Part shown: piece by piece, positions 52,441-59,876 of the stretch
Numbering within the stretch: the stretch's first letter is position 1
Layout: every line of letters begins with the position of its first letter
Assembly (NCBI GenBank): GCA_025370075.1
Contig: CP073016.1
Span: 2,666,001 to 2,730,000, forward strand
DNA from: Chryseotalea sp. WA131a
GTDB taxonomy: Bacteria > Bacteroidota > Bacteroidia > Cytophagales > Cyclobacteriaceae
Direction of reading: 5' to 3'
Length of the DNA stretch: 64,000 bases
Program-made: the position numbers and the translations under genes
The notes under the pieces: model-generated
Database searches by the model: none
Told to the model about the DNA's origin: nothing
The model's input: the letters and a program-made list of their open reading frames with translations, nothing else

Positions 52441-53550
52441 TTAAAAATTTGCGGCCATCGAAATCAAGACATACCCATCATAATCCACTAACCTATTAGG
52501 GCCGTCCAAAAATAACTTATCCTTGTTAAGGGCGTACCTGCCTTCCATACGAACGGTAAAATTCTCACTTAACAATCGTTCGAGGGTTAAAGTTACGCTA
52601 TTTGATTGCCAGCCGTTAGGATTATTAGCGGCATTGACCAAACTAGGGGTCACTAATTTACCATTCAGCTCCGGAATCATGTTTTTGGGGTCATTGACCA
52701 TATCCCAACGCGATGCCAAAGCCCAATTGCTGTTAAAGCTATATCGAACTGAAAGTGCTGGGGCAATCATAAAAAGCACTTCATTATTGTTTTCTGATTG
52801 TTGCTGGTGAGCAAAGTCAAGCATGGGCACAAAAGTCCAACGGTTTACAGTCCTCTTCCAAAAAATATTGTGATACACACGATTGCGAGAAAAAGACTCA
52901 CCTATCTCTCTCACATCACCCAAGTAAATTCCCCAGTTGAAAAATGTGTTTTTGCGATTGTCATACTGTGCCACAAAGCCCAGTGCCTTTTTTCCGTTAG
53001 AGTCTTTGATTTCTTGCCAGCCATTTAAAACCATAATGCGACCAGACCAAAAATTATTGATTTGATATTTGAAGCGAACGCCCGCTTCGTAGTCGGGCGC
53101 AAAGTCGGCAATGTAGCCACGTGTGGCGTGTAGGTTTTCTTTGCTTAGAAAAATTTCAAATCCGTACAAGGATGGGAATATTCCTGCTTCGACTGAAAAC
53201 TTTTTCGTGAACTGATAATTCAAACTTGCCTCACGCACCATGCGCATCGATTCCAATTCTTGCGCATAAAGCGATTCTACAATGTCGCCCACATGCAATG
53301 CCAACCGAAAGGTAAGTTTATCCATTTGGTAGGTAGACCCTATGTAGGCATAGGGTAAAGTGAATTTATCTGAATATAGTGGCGAACTGGTGTATTGCCG
53401 CCTTCCAAAATCAACAGAGTTAACTCGGTTAGGATCTTGAATGCCTGCCGCATAGATGAAATCAAGATACCCGTGCATGGTTAGTTTGCCCTTTTTTGGT
53501 CCATGATGGTACACCACTTGATCTGCCGAATCAATATCTTGAGATCGCAA
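52441..53550 (-). CDS. Outer-membrane beta-barrel porin-like protein, start out of frame
   Basis: About 369 residues of a barrel protein (MHGYLDFIYAAGIQDPNRVN, SVEAGIFPSLYGFEIFLSKE, WTFVPMLDFAHQQQSENNNE, closing VLISMAANF), likely a metal- or anion-related porin given its place directly before the efflux pump. The only in-frame start is a TTG at 53550 that gives no signal peptide. An ATG at 53597 followed by six A residues reads a seven-residue peptide; with seven A residues it would read MKKIFFVLSSICCVIQLRSQ in frame with this protein, a good signal peptide. The true gene therefore probably starts at 53597. Confidence 0.75.
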   Translation of the reverse strand: MRSQDIDSADQVVYHHGPKKGKLTMHGYLDFIYAAGIQDPNRVNSVDFGRRQYTSSPLYSDKFTLPYAYIGSTYQMDKLTFRLALHVGDIVESLYAQELESMRMVREASLNYQFTKKFSVEAGIFPSLYGFEIFLSKENLHATRGYIADFAPDYEAGVRFKYQINNFWSGRIMVLNGWQEIKDSNGKKALGFVAQYDNRKNTFFNWGIYLGDVREIGESFSRNRVYHNIFWKRTVNRWTFVPMLDFAHQQQSENNNEVLFMIAPALSVRYSFNSNWALASRWDMVNDPKNMIPELNGKLVTPSLVNAANNPNGWQSNSVTLTLERLLSENFTVRMEGRYALNKDKLFLDGPNRLVDYDGYVLISMAANF

Positions 53551-53588
53551 TTGAATAACGCAACAAATACTACTTAGTACAAAAAAGA

Positions 53589-53597
53589 TTTTTTCAT
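53589..53597 (-). other. A-tract at the frameshifted start of the barrel protein
   Basis: The ATG is followed by six adenines (TTTTTT at 53589-53594 on the plus strand). One more adenine would join the start codon to the long reading frame. It is either an inactivating deletion, a slippage-prone switch or a sequencing error. Confidence 0.6.
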
Positions 53598-53650
53598 TAT
53601 TTAAAATCTGATAAAGAGTGAAACACCAAACAAAAAGAGTTTGGGCTCAA

Positions 53651-54034
53651 TCAGATTCTAAAAACACAAAGCAAGACAGTATTGGGCGGCTGCCTAAAAT
53701 CTTGGCGAAGGTTTACGGTTCTTGTTTGATCAAAAGATTTGATAACAAAATAGGTTGCAGAAAAAGCAAGAAAAAATTGACCGATCGGATCGGTGGAAAT
53801 GGAATGAACCTCGCTATTTCTGTACTCTGCAAAATTTTCTACCTCATCCGCGGTGATTACGCACTTCTCTACCTCTTGTGAAAGGTCTGCCAGCTCATTC
53901 TGATTAAAAAACTGGTAGGGACTGATCAAACAAAAGCAGACCAATACCAACCAGGCCAATGGTTGGATGTGCTTTTTGATGATGCTGATGGACTTTTTCA
54001 AAGTGGCGCAAAAATAGAAAAAAAACAAAAGCAC
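53651..54034 (-). CDS. Small hypothetical membrane protein upstream of the efflux genes
   Basis: A frame of up to 127 residues with one hydrophobic segment (QPLAWLVLVCFCLISPYQFF) and then an acidic part (NELADLSQEVEKCVITADEV) and a second mildly hydrophobic stretch (GQFFLAFSATYFVIKSF). No family was recognised. The start is unclear: GTG at 54034 and TTG at 54001 are the options, and a TAnnTTTG box (TATTTTTG, minus strand 54016-54009) lies between them. It is in the right place to be the first gene of the efflux operon. Confidence 0.5.
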   Translation of the reverse strand: MLLFFFYFCATLKKSISIIKKHIQPLAWLVLVCFCLISPYQFFNQNELADLSQEVEKCVITADEVENFAEYRNSEVHSISTDPIGQFFLAFSATYFVIKSFDQTRTVNLRQDFRQPPNTVLLCVFRI

Positions 54035-54035
54035 C

Positions 54036-54557
54036 CTATTTTGAAAGTAATAATTTCAGATTTTGTTCAATGATTTGCTGCCTTTCAACCCAACTTCCTT
54101 TAACCAACGTGTAAGAGATGCCTCTTTTCTCTAATTCATCCTTAAAAGCGTCAAACATTTTGGCTCGATGAGCTCCCAAATCGCGTAAGCCATCTGCCAC
54201 CCATGGCACATCAACATCAAATAAAAAATAAGTGTCATAAGTTATCTGTTTCTCCAGTTGGTAGAGAATGGGAGGAACGATTTTGAGGTAATGACGACTA
54301 TAAATTTGGGTGGTGATCAAGTCGGTATCGCAGAAAAGAAACTTGTTGGCAATTTTCGTTTTCTCCATCACGCGCTCGGTTTGTGCCTTCCCTATCCGAA
54401 TAATATCTTCGATTGTAAATTCATTACTCGAAACGATTTCCTTGGCCACTTCAGGCACAAATTCAGTTTGGTAAATTTCAGCAAACTTTTTTGCCATGAC
54501 GGATTTGCCCGTGCTCTCGGGACCGTAGAAGCAGATTAGTTTTATCCCATCGATCAT
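54036..54557 (-). CDS. NadR-type nicotinamide ribonucleoside kinase domain protein
   Basis: A 173-residue P-loop kinase like the C-terminal domain of NadR, which phosphorylates nicotinamide riboside to NMN. The P-loop is CFYGPESTGKSVMAKKFAEI; VPEVAKEIV, IIRIGKAQTERVMEK, FLFCDTDLITTQIYSRHYL and DVPWVADGLRDLGAHRAKMF complete the family pattern. It lacks the HTH and adenylyltransferase domains of full NadR. The frame extends upstream to 54716, but the ATG at 54557 overlaps the pnuC stop as ATGA and starts the conserved sequence. With pnuC it forms a salvage pair. Confidence 0.9.
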   Translation of the reverse strand: MIDGIKLICFYGPESTGKSVMAKKFAEIYQTEFVPEVAKEIVSSNEFTIEDIIRIGKAQTERVMEKTKIANKFLFCDTDLITTQIYSRHYLKIVPPILYQLEKQITYDTYFLFDVDVPWVADGLRDLGAHRAKMFDAFKDELEKRGISYTLVKGSWVERQQIIEQNLKLLLSK

Positions 54558-55219
54558 ACAGCCTTTACATTTGATCGGTATTGCTTTTTCCAATTCAAAA
54601 ATCCAAACCCCGCAATAAAACAAAACACCACGTATTCGATACCTACCAACATAATGTCCTTTGAAAAATAGAGGGAACAAGCTACTACATCTACCGCAAT
54701 CCACACCAGCCAACATTCTACTTTTTTTTGCACCATCAGGTAAGTGGCCACAATACTCATGACGGTAACAAACGAATCGGCAAACGGAAAAGCACTTGGT
54801 TGGCTGAACAGCACCGGAAAAAATTCGTGAAGGTTTTTTGCAAGAAGGCCCATGGTAACTGTTCCAACCAACCCAATCAAAATCATACTAGCAAGCATTT
54901 TAGTAGGCATGAGGCTTACCCGCAGTTGATTCTTTTGGTTTTCTTCTTCTTTGGCAGGATGCGTCCACCGCCACCAGCCCATCAGGTTGGTGATGAAAAA
55001 GAAAATTTGCAAAAACATATCGGGATATAACTGCACTTGAAAGAATAAAAAGAAAAATAGTACCACGTTAATGATACCAATTGGCCAACTCCAAATATTT
55101 TCTTTTGCAGAGAGCCATACCGCTATCGCACCCGAGAGCGTACCAAAAAACTCGAGGTAGCTCATGGGGTAGCCGAGGATGGTGAAAAAAATGGATTGGT
55201 GTGAGAAGAAGTCTGCCAT
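54554..55219 (-). CDS. pnuC: Nicotinamide riboside transporter PnuC
   Basis: A 221-residue inner-membrane protein of the PnuC family with seven hydrophobic segments. Signatures are LEFFGTLSGAIAVWLSAKEN near the start, IWSWPIGIINVVLF, the tryptophan cluster ITNLMGWWRW and WIAVDVVACSLYFSKDI. PnuC proteins import nicotinamide riboside by facilitated diffusion and depend on a cytosolic kinase, which is encoded next with a four-base overlap. The tryptophan-rich motif favours nicotinamide riboside over thiamine, which related transporters carry. Confidence 0.94.
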   Translation of the reverse strand: MADFFSHQSIFFTILGYPMSYLEFFGTLSGAIAVWLSAKENIWSWPIGIINVVLFFFLFFQVQLYPDMFLQIFFFITNLMGWWRWTHPAKEEENQKNQLRVSLMPTKMLASMILIGLVGTVTMGLLAKNLHEFFPVLFSQPSAFPFADSFVTVMSIVATYLMVQKKVECWLVWIAVDVVACSLYFSKDIMLVGIEYVVFCFIAGFGFLNWKKQYRSNVKAV

Positions 55220-55257
55220 TCAGATTTTTAACGTAACTTTAAATGAAATTCAAAGCT

Positions 55258-55482
55258 ATGGAAACTGTTCAAATAAAAATCATCAACCCTAAAGCCAAAA
55301 AGTTACTGAGTGGCATGGAAGATTTGAAGCTTATCCGTATAAACGTTGCCGACAATCTATTTCCTCTCACAGATGAGCAAAAAAAGAGTATCACAATGAG
55401 TCGAAAACAGATAAAAAAAGGTGATTTCAAAGAACATGGAGTGGTCATGAAAAGTGCACGCGAATGGATAAAAGGAAAATAA
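55258..55482 (+). CDS. Antitoxin of TA pair 4
   Basis: A 74-residue protein (METVQIKIINPKAKKLLSGM at the start) with a charged middle and the end VVMKSAREWIKGK. An ATG five codons earlier at 55243 is also possible. The partner toxin overlaps its 3' end by 19 bases. It is divergent from pnuC with only 38 bases between the starts, so promoters must overlap. The family was not recognised by name. Confidence 0.7.
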   Translation: METVQIKIINPKAKKLLSGMEDLKLIRINVADNLFPLTDEQKKSITMSRKQIKKGDFKEHGVVMKSAREWIKGK

Positions 55483-55766
55483 TTTGGTCCGCGCGGGCAG
55501 AAAAAGAATTACTCCATATCCTTGATTTTTATATCGAAAGAAATGGCAACACCAAATACTCCACAAAAATATTGGATAGAGTGGAGAAATTGATAAGCCT
55601 TCTAATTGCCTACCCAGAATTGGGCCATCTGACAGAAAACAAAGAAACCAGAGTAATTGTAAAAAATGATTTTCTTATCTTCTATGAAGTGAGTAAGTTT
55701 TATGTTGAAGTTGTGTCGTTTTGGGATGGCAGACAAAATCCAAAATATAGGATTGATAAGATTTAG
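55464..55766 (+). CDS. RelE/ParE family toxin of TA pair 4
   Basis: A 100-residue ParE-like toxin with IIWSARAEKELLHILDFYIE, ILDRVEKLISLLIAYPELGH, TRVIVKNDFLIFYEVSKFYV and a closing VVSFWDGRQNPKYRIDKI, matching the family throughout. Its stop overlaps the stop of the convergent aldehyde dehydrogenase gene by four bases. Unlike pairs 1, 2, 3 and 5, it does not lead into another gene. Confidence 0.92.
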   Translation: MDKRKIIWSARAEKELLHILDFYIERNGNTKYSTKILDRVEKLISLLIAYPELGHLTENKETRVIVKNDFLIFYEVSKFYVEVVSFWDGRQNPKYRIDKI

Positions 55767-57211
55767 TTGCTAACCTTCACACACACATTCTTCGCCTCCG
55801 TAAAAAATTTCATTGCTTCCCATCCACCTTCTCTGCCTACGCCACTTTGCTTCATGCCGCCAAAGGGCGTGCGCAAATCGCGTAGCAGCCAGCAGTTGAT
55901 CCAGATGATGCCGCTCTTCACTTGTTGCGCCACCCGGTGCGCGCGCGATAAATTTTCTGTCCAGATGGTAGCGGCCAAACCATAGTGTGTGCTGTTGGCC
56001 ATCATCACGGCTTCTTCTTCGGTATCGAAAGGGAGAATGGTTACAACGGGGCCAAAGATTTCTTCTTGGTTGGTGCGGCAAAGATGGTTGAGCCCGGTGA
56101 TTACGGTTGGCTCAACAAAATAACCATCTTCGCATCGGCCATTTATTTTTATTCGTTTACCTCCTGTTAAAATGATTCCGCCTTCTTGCTTGGCCAATTC
56201 AATATAGGAGAGCACTTTATTAAGGTGCGCTTCTGAGACCAACGCACCCAAATTTGTTTTGGCATCGAGCGGGTCACCTATTACTAAACTCTTTGTCCGC
56301 TTCACAAACTCTTCCACAAATCTGTCGTACACACTTCGCTCTACCAAAATGCGCGATCCACACAAACATATTTCGCCTTGGTTTGAAAACGAAGAGCGAA
56401 TGGAAGTGGCCATGGCTTTTTCAAAATCACAATCAGCAAACACCAAATTTGGATTTTTGCCACCCAACTCTAATGAAAGTTTTTTAAACATCGGTGCCGC
56501 AGTTGCCGCAATGGTTTTTCCCGTAAGGGTGCCTCCTGTAAAAGAGATAGCCGAAATAGTTGGATGCTCCACAATTGATTGGCCGACTTTACTACCCAAT
56601 CCGTGAACAATATTGAGCACACCTTTTGGCAAACCTGCTTCTATGCACAGCTTAGAAAACAAATAGGCCGTCATCGGTGTAAGCTCTGATGGTTTGGCCA
56701 CCACCGTGCAACCTGCAGCCAAAGCAGGAGCAATTTTCCAAGTGAATAAATACAAAGGAAGATTCCAAGGCGAGATACAACCGACCACGCCTATGGGAGA
56801 ACGTAAGGTGTAATTGATGGCTTCGCCTTCGGTGAGGTGCGATTCAGAAGAAACATGCATGGCTGCTGTTGCATAAAAGCGCATATTGGCCGAGGCGCGT
56901 GGTATGTCCATTACCTTCGCTAGTGATACTGGCTTTCCATTATCAATGCTTTCGGCCAACGAAAGTTTTTCAAAGTCGCGATCAATGAGGTCAGCAATTT
57001 TTTGAAGCACGGCTGCTCGTTGTGCATTTGGTAAACTCGACCAACCCGGAAACGCTGCTTGGGCAGCCTCCGTGGCTAGGGCCACATCGCTCGCATCTGA
57101 ATCGGGTATAAGTGAGTACACTTTTCCCTCGGCAGGATTTATGTTTTCTAAATAGTTGCCTGCATTCGGTGCAAGCAGTTGGCCATTGATGTAGTTGAAG
57201 ATTTTTTCCAT
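55763..57211 (-). CDS. Aldehyde dehydrogenase, 2-aminomuconate semialdehyde dehydrogenase type
   Basis: A 482-residue NAD-dependent aldehyde dehydrogenase. The catalytic glutamate is in LSLELGGKNPNLVF, the cysteine in NQGEICLCGSRI, and the asparagine in GCISPWNLPLYLFTWK. The closing INCWLLRDLRTPFGGMKQSG with GREGG is typical of 2-hydroxy- and 2-aminomuconic semialdehyde dehydrogenases, with the substrate-binding arginine kept. Together with haaO, kynU and kmo nearby it suggests that 3-hydroxyanthranilate can be broken down beyond quinolinate; the decarboxylase ACMSD that would feed it is not in the window. The ATG at 57211 shares a base with the corrected toxin stop. Confidence 0.88.
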   Translation of the reverse strand: MEKIFNYINGQLLAPNAGNYLENINPAEGKVYSLIPDSDASDVALATEAAQAAFPGWSSLPNAQRAAVLQKIADLIDRDFEKLSLAESIDNGKPVSLAKVMDIPRASANMRFYATAAMHVSSESHLTEGEAINYTLRSPIGVVGCISPWNLPLYLFTWKIAPALAAGCTVVAKPSELTPMTAYLFSKLCIEAGLPKGVLNIVHGLGSKVGQSIVEHPTISAISFTGGTLTGKTIAATAAPMFKKLSLELGGKNPNLVFADCDFEKAMATSIRSSFSNQGEICLCGSRILVERSVYDRFVEEFVKRTKSLVIGDPLDAKTNLGALVSEAHLNKVLSYIELAKQEGGIILTGGKRIKINGRCEDGYFVEPTVITGLNHLCRTNQEEIFGPVVTILPFDTEEEAVMMANSTHYGLAATIWTENLSRAHRVAQQVKSGIIWINCWLLRDLRTPFGGMKQSGVGREGGWEAMKFFTEAKNVCVKVSN

Positions 57212-57476
57212 CACAATTGATTGATCAAATTATTGTAGTCTTCATGTGATCCAATCCAAAACCAAATAAGTGTTTCATTTTCTTTGACTCCGATAGCTCG
57301 ATGGAGCCTATTCGAACAGAATAGATAGGTCTTACCTCGTGAATTTGCTTATAGTTCAAACTGCTATGGTATGGATCTTGCCTCCACAATGCATAAGCCT
57401 TTCTGGCTTTCTCTTTTATGGGATCAGGTAGTTTGGCAAACGATTTCCTAAATCGATCAGTAGTACGGGCAATCAC
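57211..57476 (-). pseudogene. RelE-type toxin of TA pair 5, frameshifted
   Basis: The first part, MIARTTDRFRKSFAKLPDPI to RPIYSVRIG, matches RelE/YoeB-like toxins, but the frame then runs into non-family sequence and stops at 57225. In another frame the next bases read LHRAIGVKENETLIWFWIGS and then HEDYNNLINQL, the expected C-terminal half, ending with TGA at 57213-57211. One missing base after the RIG codons (near 57301-57308) explains both. The toxin is thus broken while its antitoxin is intact. The GTG start overlaps the antitoxin stop by four bases. Confidence 0.88.
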
Positions 57477-57676
57477 TCACTTAAGTCTAATGGTTTTGTC
57501 TTACCCGTTCTGAATTCAGAAATTGCCTCCTCCGCTAAAGTCACCAAATTATTCTGTGAGTCTCGAAAAGTCTGGGACCATTCAATTTCATCCAAAATAA
57601 GTCGAGCAATGGTTTGCTGATCATTTACAGAAAGTTTTTCAGCTTTATCAACGGCTTGTTTTAGTTCATTTACCAT
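57473..57676 (-). CDS. Antitoxin of TA pair 5
   Basis: A 67-residue protein with MVNELKQAVDKAEKLSVNDQ, QTIARLILDEIEWSQTFRDS and an acidic end FRTGKTKPLDLSE, resembling small antitoxins paired with RelE-type toxins. The frame is intact. Its partner is frameshifted, so it may now be free of selection for neutralisation, or may still repress its promoter. It lies downstream of the remains of an OmpA-like gene. Confidence 0.75.
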   Translation of the reverse strand: MVNELKQAVDKAEKLSVNDQQTIARLILDEIEWSQTFRDSQNNLVTLAEEAISEFRTGKTKPLDLSE

Positions 57677-57699
57677 ATAGCGAAGCTACAAAAAGTTTC

Positions 57700-57966
57700 T
57701 TACTTCTTAGTAATCACAAATTCAACTCGTATGTTCAGCAACCGTTCTTCTTCCGTTTCTCCTTTGGAAACAGGCAAGTGGCACCATTTCCTTTTCCCGT
57801 TACGTGGGCGGAAGCAATGCCATGGTCAACCAAATAAGTCCTCACGGAAGGTCTAATTTTCGAAAATCCGACCACCCGCTTTCGGTTCTTTACAAGGAGT
57901 TGATTTTCCAAATCAAATACCACCATATTGTTATCGGCACTTACCGCCAACAAATTATCAGCAGCA
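57700..57966 (-). pseudogene. Remnant of an OmpA-like C-terminal domain gene
   Basis: Without a proper start, the minus strand reads VVFDLENQLLVKNRKRVVGF and then SVRTYLVDHGIASAHVTGKG with NGAT, the second half of an OmpA-like peptidoglycan-binding domain. A one-base shift near 57780-57788 leads to PVSKGETEEERLLNIRVEFV and ITKK with the stop at 57702-57700, the normal end of such domains. The 5' part is missing: the SDR gene ends only a base or two upstream. It is a decayed fragment, perhaps left by a rearrangement that brought the SDR gene here. Confidence 0.8.
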
Positions 57967-57967
57967 G

Positions 57968-58753
57968 TTACAAGCTTCCTGTTCGTCCTCCATCCACCGG
58001 CAAGTTGATTCCGGTAATATAACCTGCCGCGGGACTACACAAAAAGGCAATGGCTGCGGCCACCTCTTCCGCCTCTGAAATTCTGCCAATGGGTACTTCT
58101 TCAATCATTTTCTGCTTCACTTCATCAAACGATTTGCCCGTGCGCTCTGCGTTACTCTTGATTACAAATTCCAATCGACCTGTTAGGGTTGTTCCCGGCA
58201 ATACATTGTTCACCGTTATCCCGTAAGGCGCTAATTCTGTTGCCAATGTTTTTGACCAATTGGCTACCGCTCCGCGGATGGTATTAGAAACACCCAATCC
58301 CTTGATGGGTATTTTTACGGAAGTGGAGATCACATTTACGATTCTTCCATACCCCTCCGCTTTCATACTTGGCACCAGTGCCTGCACCAAATGCTGCCCG
58401 CAAATCAAATGAGCTGAAAAGGCCTTTAGAAATTCTTCTGGGTTAGCCTCGATTGCAGGGCCTGCGGGTGGACCGCCTGTGTTGTTGATAAGAATATGGG
58501 TCTTGTTTGCTTTCGCGAAAGCACTGATCACTTCTTTGAGTTTGTTGGGTTCGCTAAAGTCAGCAATCAAATAATTGTGCTGCTGGCCGTGCGCGGTAGG
58601 CAACCCTGTGAGCGTCTCTTTCAATTTTTCTTCATTGCGTGCCACTAAAGTGATGGATGCCCCCAGTTGCGCCAGCTCCATGGCTGAAGCTTTGCCAATG
58701 CCTTGGGTACTGCCGCAAACAACTGCCCTTTTGCCAGTCAAATTTAGATTCAT
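57968..58753 (-). CDS. SDR family oxidoreductase with altered active site
   Basis: A 261-residue short-chain dehydrogenase/reductase. The cofactor motif is VCGSTQGIGKASAMELAQLG, HILINNTGGPPAGP takes the place of NNAG, and the closing PVDGGRTGSL is normal. The active-site YxxxK is replaced by SxxxR (in VSNTIRGAVANW), a pattern found in one SDR subgroup and likely to change or abolish the usual chemistry. It is divergent from haaO and 71 bases away from it, so it may share regulation with the kynurenine genes. Substrate unknown. Confidence 0.88.
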   Translation of the reverse strand: MNLNLTGKRAVVCGSTQGIGKASAMELAQLGASITLVARNEEKLKETLTGLPTAHGQQHNYLIADFSEPNKLKEVISAFAKANKTHILINNTGGPPAGPAIEANPEEFLKAFSAHLICGQHLVQALVPSMKAEGYGRIVNVISTSVKIPIKGLGVSNTIRGAVANWSKTLATELAPYGITVNNVLPGTTLTGRLEFVIKSNAERTGKSFDEVKQKMIEEVPIGRISEAEEVAAAIAFLCSPAAGYITGINLPVDGGRTGSL

Positions 58754-58824
58754 AAAATACCGCTAAGTCGTTAAAATATTTGTTGTTAAATTAGCACATT
58801 CTGAATTTAAAACCACAAAATGCC

Positions 58825-59352
58825 ATGTCTATTCGCAGACCTTTTAACCTGAATAAGTGGATTGAAGAAAACCGTGCACTGTTAAAGCCTCCGGTTGGCA
58901 ACAAAAATCTGTATGCCGATGCAGGCGACTACATTGTGATGATTGTGGCAGGCCCCAATGCACGAAAAGATTATCACTACAATGAAACCGAAGAATTGTA
59001 CTATCAGCTGGAAGGCAATATCACGGTAAAAATCCAAGAAGACGGCAAGGCAGTGGATATTCCGTTGAATGAAGGCGATATGTTTTTGTTACCCGCACGC
59101 GTACCGCACTCGCCCATTCGCACACCTAATTCAATTGGGTTGGTGATTGAATGTAAACGCACCACAACCGAAGACGATGGCCTAATGTGGTTTTGTGAAA
59201 ACTGCAACAACAAACTACACGAATATAAATTTCACCTGGAAAACATCGAAAAAGATTTCATTCCGCGTTTCCGCGACTTTTATGGATCCGTGGAATTACG
59301 GACTTGTAAGAAGTGCGGTACAGTAATGGAAACAGACAAACGATTTGTATAA
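58825..59352 (+). CDS. haaO: 3-hydroxyanthranilate 3,4-dioxygenase
   Basis: A 175-residue cupin dioxygenase that opens the ring of 3-hydroxyanthranilate to 2-amino-3-carboxymuconate semialdehyde, the precursor of quinolinate and NAD. It begins IRRPFNLNKWIEENRALLKP; the iron ligands lie in RKDYHYNETEELYYQLEGN and LPARVPHSPIR; the substrate arginines are in the same region. The C-terminal rubredoxin-like knot is present as CENC and CKKC, typical of the bacterial form. It opens a plus-strand operon with DinB-like, kynU and kmo genes. Confidence 0.96.
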   Translation: MSIRRPFNLNKWIEENRALLKPPVGNKNLYADAGDYIVMIVAGPNARKDYHYNETEELYYQLEGNITVKIQEDGKAVDIPLNEGDMFLLPARVPHSPIRTPNSIGLVIECKRTTTEDDGLMWFCENCNNKLHEYKFHLENIEKDFIPRFRDFYGSVELRTCKKCGTVMETDKRFV

Positions 59353-59354
59353 GA

Positions 59355-59876
59355 ATGAAAAAAGAAGAAATCATACGCGAGCTTCATAAGCATTACTTGG
59401 ATTTTAGTCAATTTGTTCAATCAATTCCACCCGAAAAAGTAAGCACCCATTCTAACAATAAATGGAGTGCCGCAGAACAACTGGACCATATCATTAAAAG
59501 TTTGGCACCTGTTAAGTTAGCCTTCTCACTGCCACACTTTTTATTCAAAATTGCTTTTGGCAAAGCAAACAGGCCATCAAAAAACTATGAGCAATTAGTT
59601 GCCAAGTACCAAGGCAAATTAGCAGAAGGAGGAAAAGCACCCAAAAGGTATATACCTGAAAAAAAGAGAAACGTATCGAGCGAAGCATCCAAATTAGATG
59701 CAATCGTTGAAGCGCTGTGCAAAAAAGTAGAAGGGTTTTCAGAAAATGAATTGGACTTATTGCTATTGCCTCATCCCTTAATGGGAAAATTAACGTTACG
59801 CGAAATGCTTTACTTCACCATCTATCATGTACAACATCATCACATTCAAGTAAAAAACAATCTTTCGCTAAAATGA
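59355..59876 (+). CDS. DinB-like superfamily protein
   Basis: A 173-residue helical protein of the DinB/YfiT-like four-helix bundle. Probable metal ligands are the histidine in WSAAEQLDHIIKSL and the pair in YFTIYHVQHHHIQV. The ATG at 59355, three bases after haaO, was chosen over an earlier alternative start at 59313 that overlaps haaO. It overlaps kynU by four bases (ATGA). Why a DinB-like gene lies inside the kynurenine operon is not known; it may be a thiol- or metal-dependent helper enzyme. Confidence 0.85.
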   Translation: MKKEEIIRELHKHYLDFSQFVQSIPPEKVSTHSNNKWSAAEQLDHIIKSLAPVKLAFSLPHFLFKIAFGKANRPSKNYEQLVAKYQGKLAEGGKAPKRYIPEKKRNVSSEASKLDAIVEALCKKVEGFSENELDLLLLPHPLMGKLTLREMLYFTIYHVQHHHIQVKNNLSLK

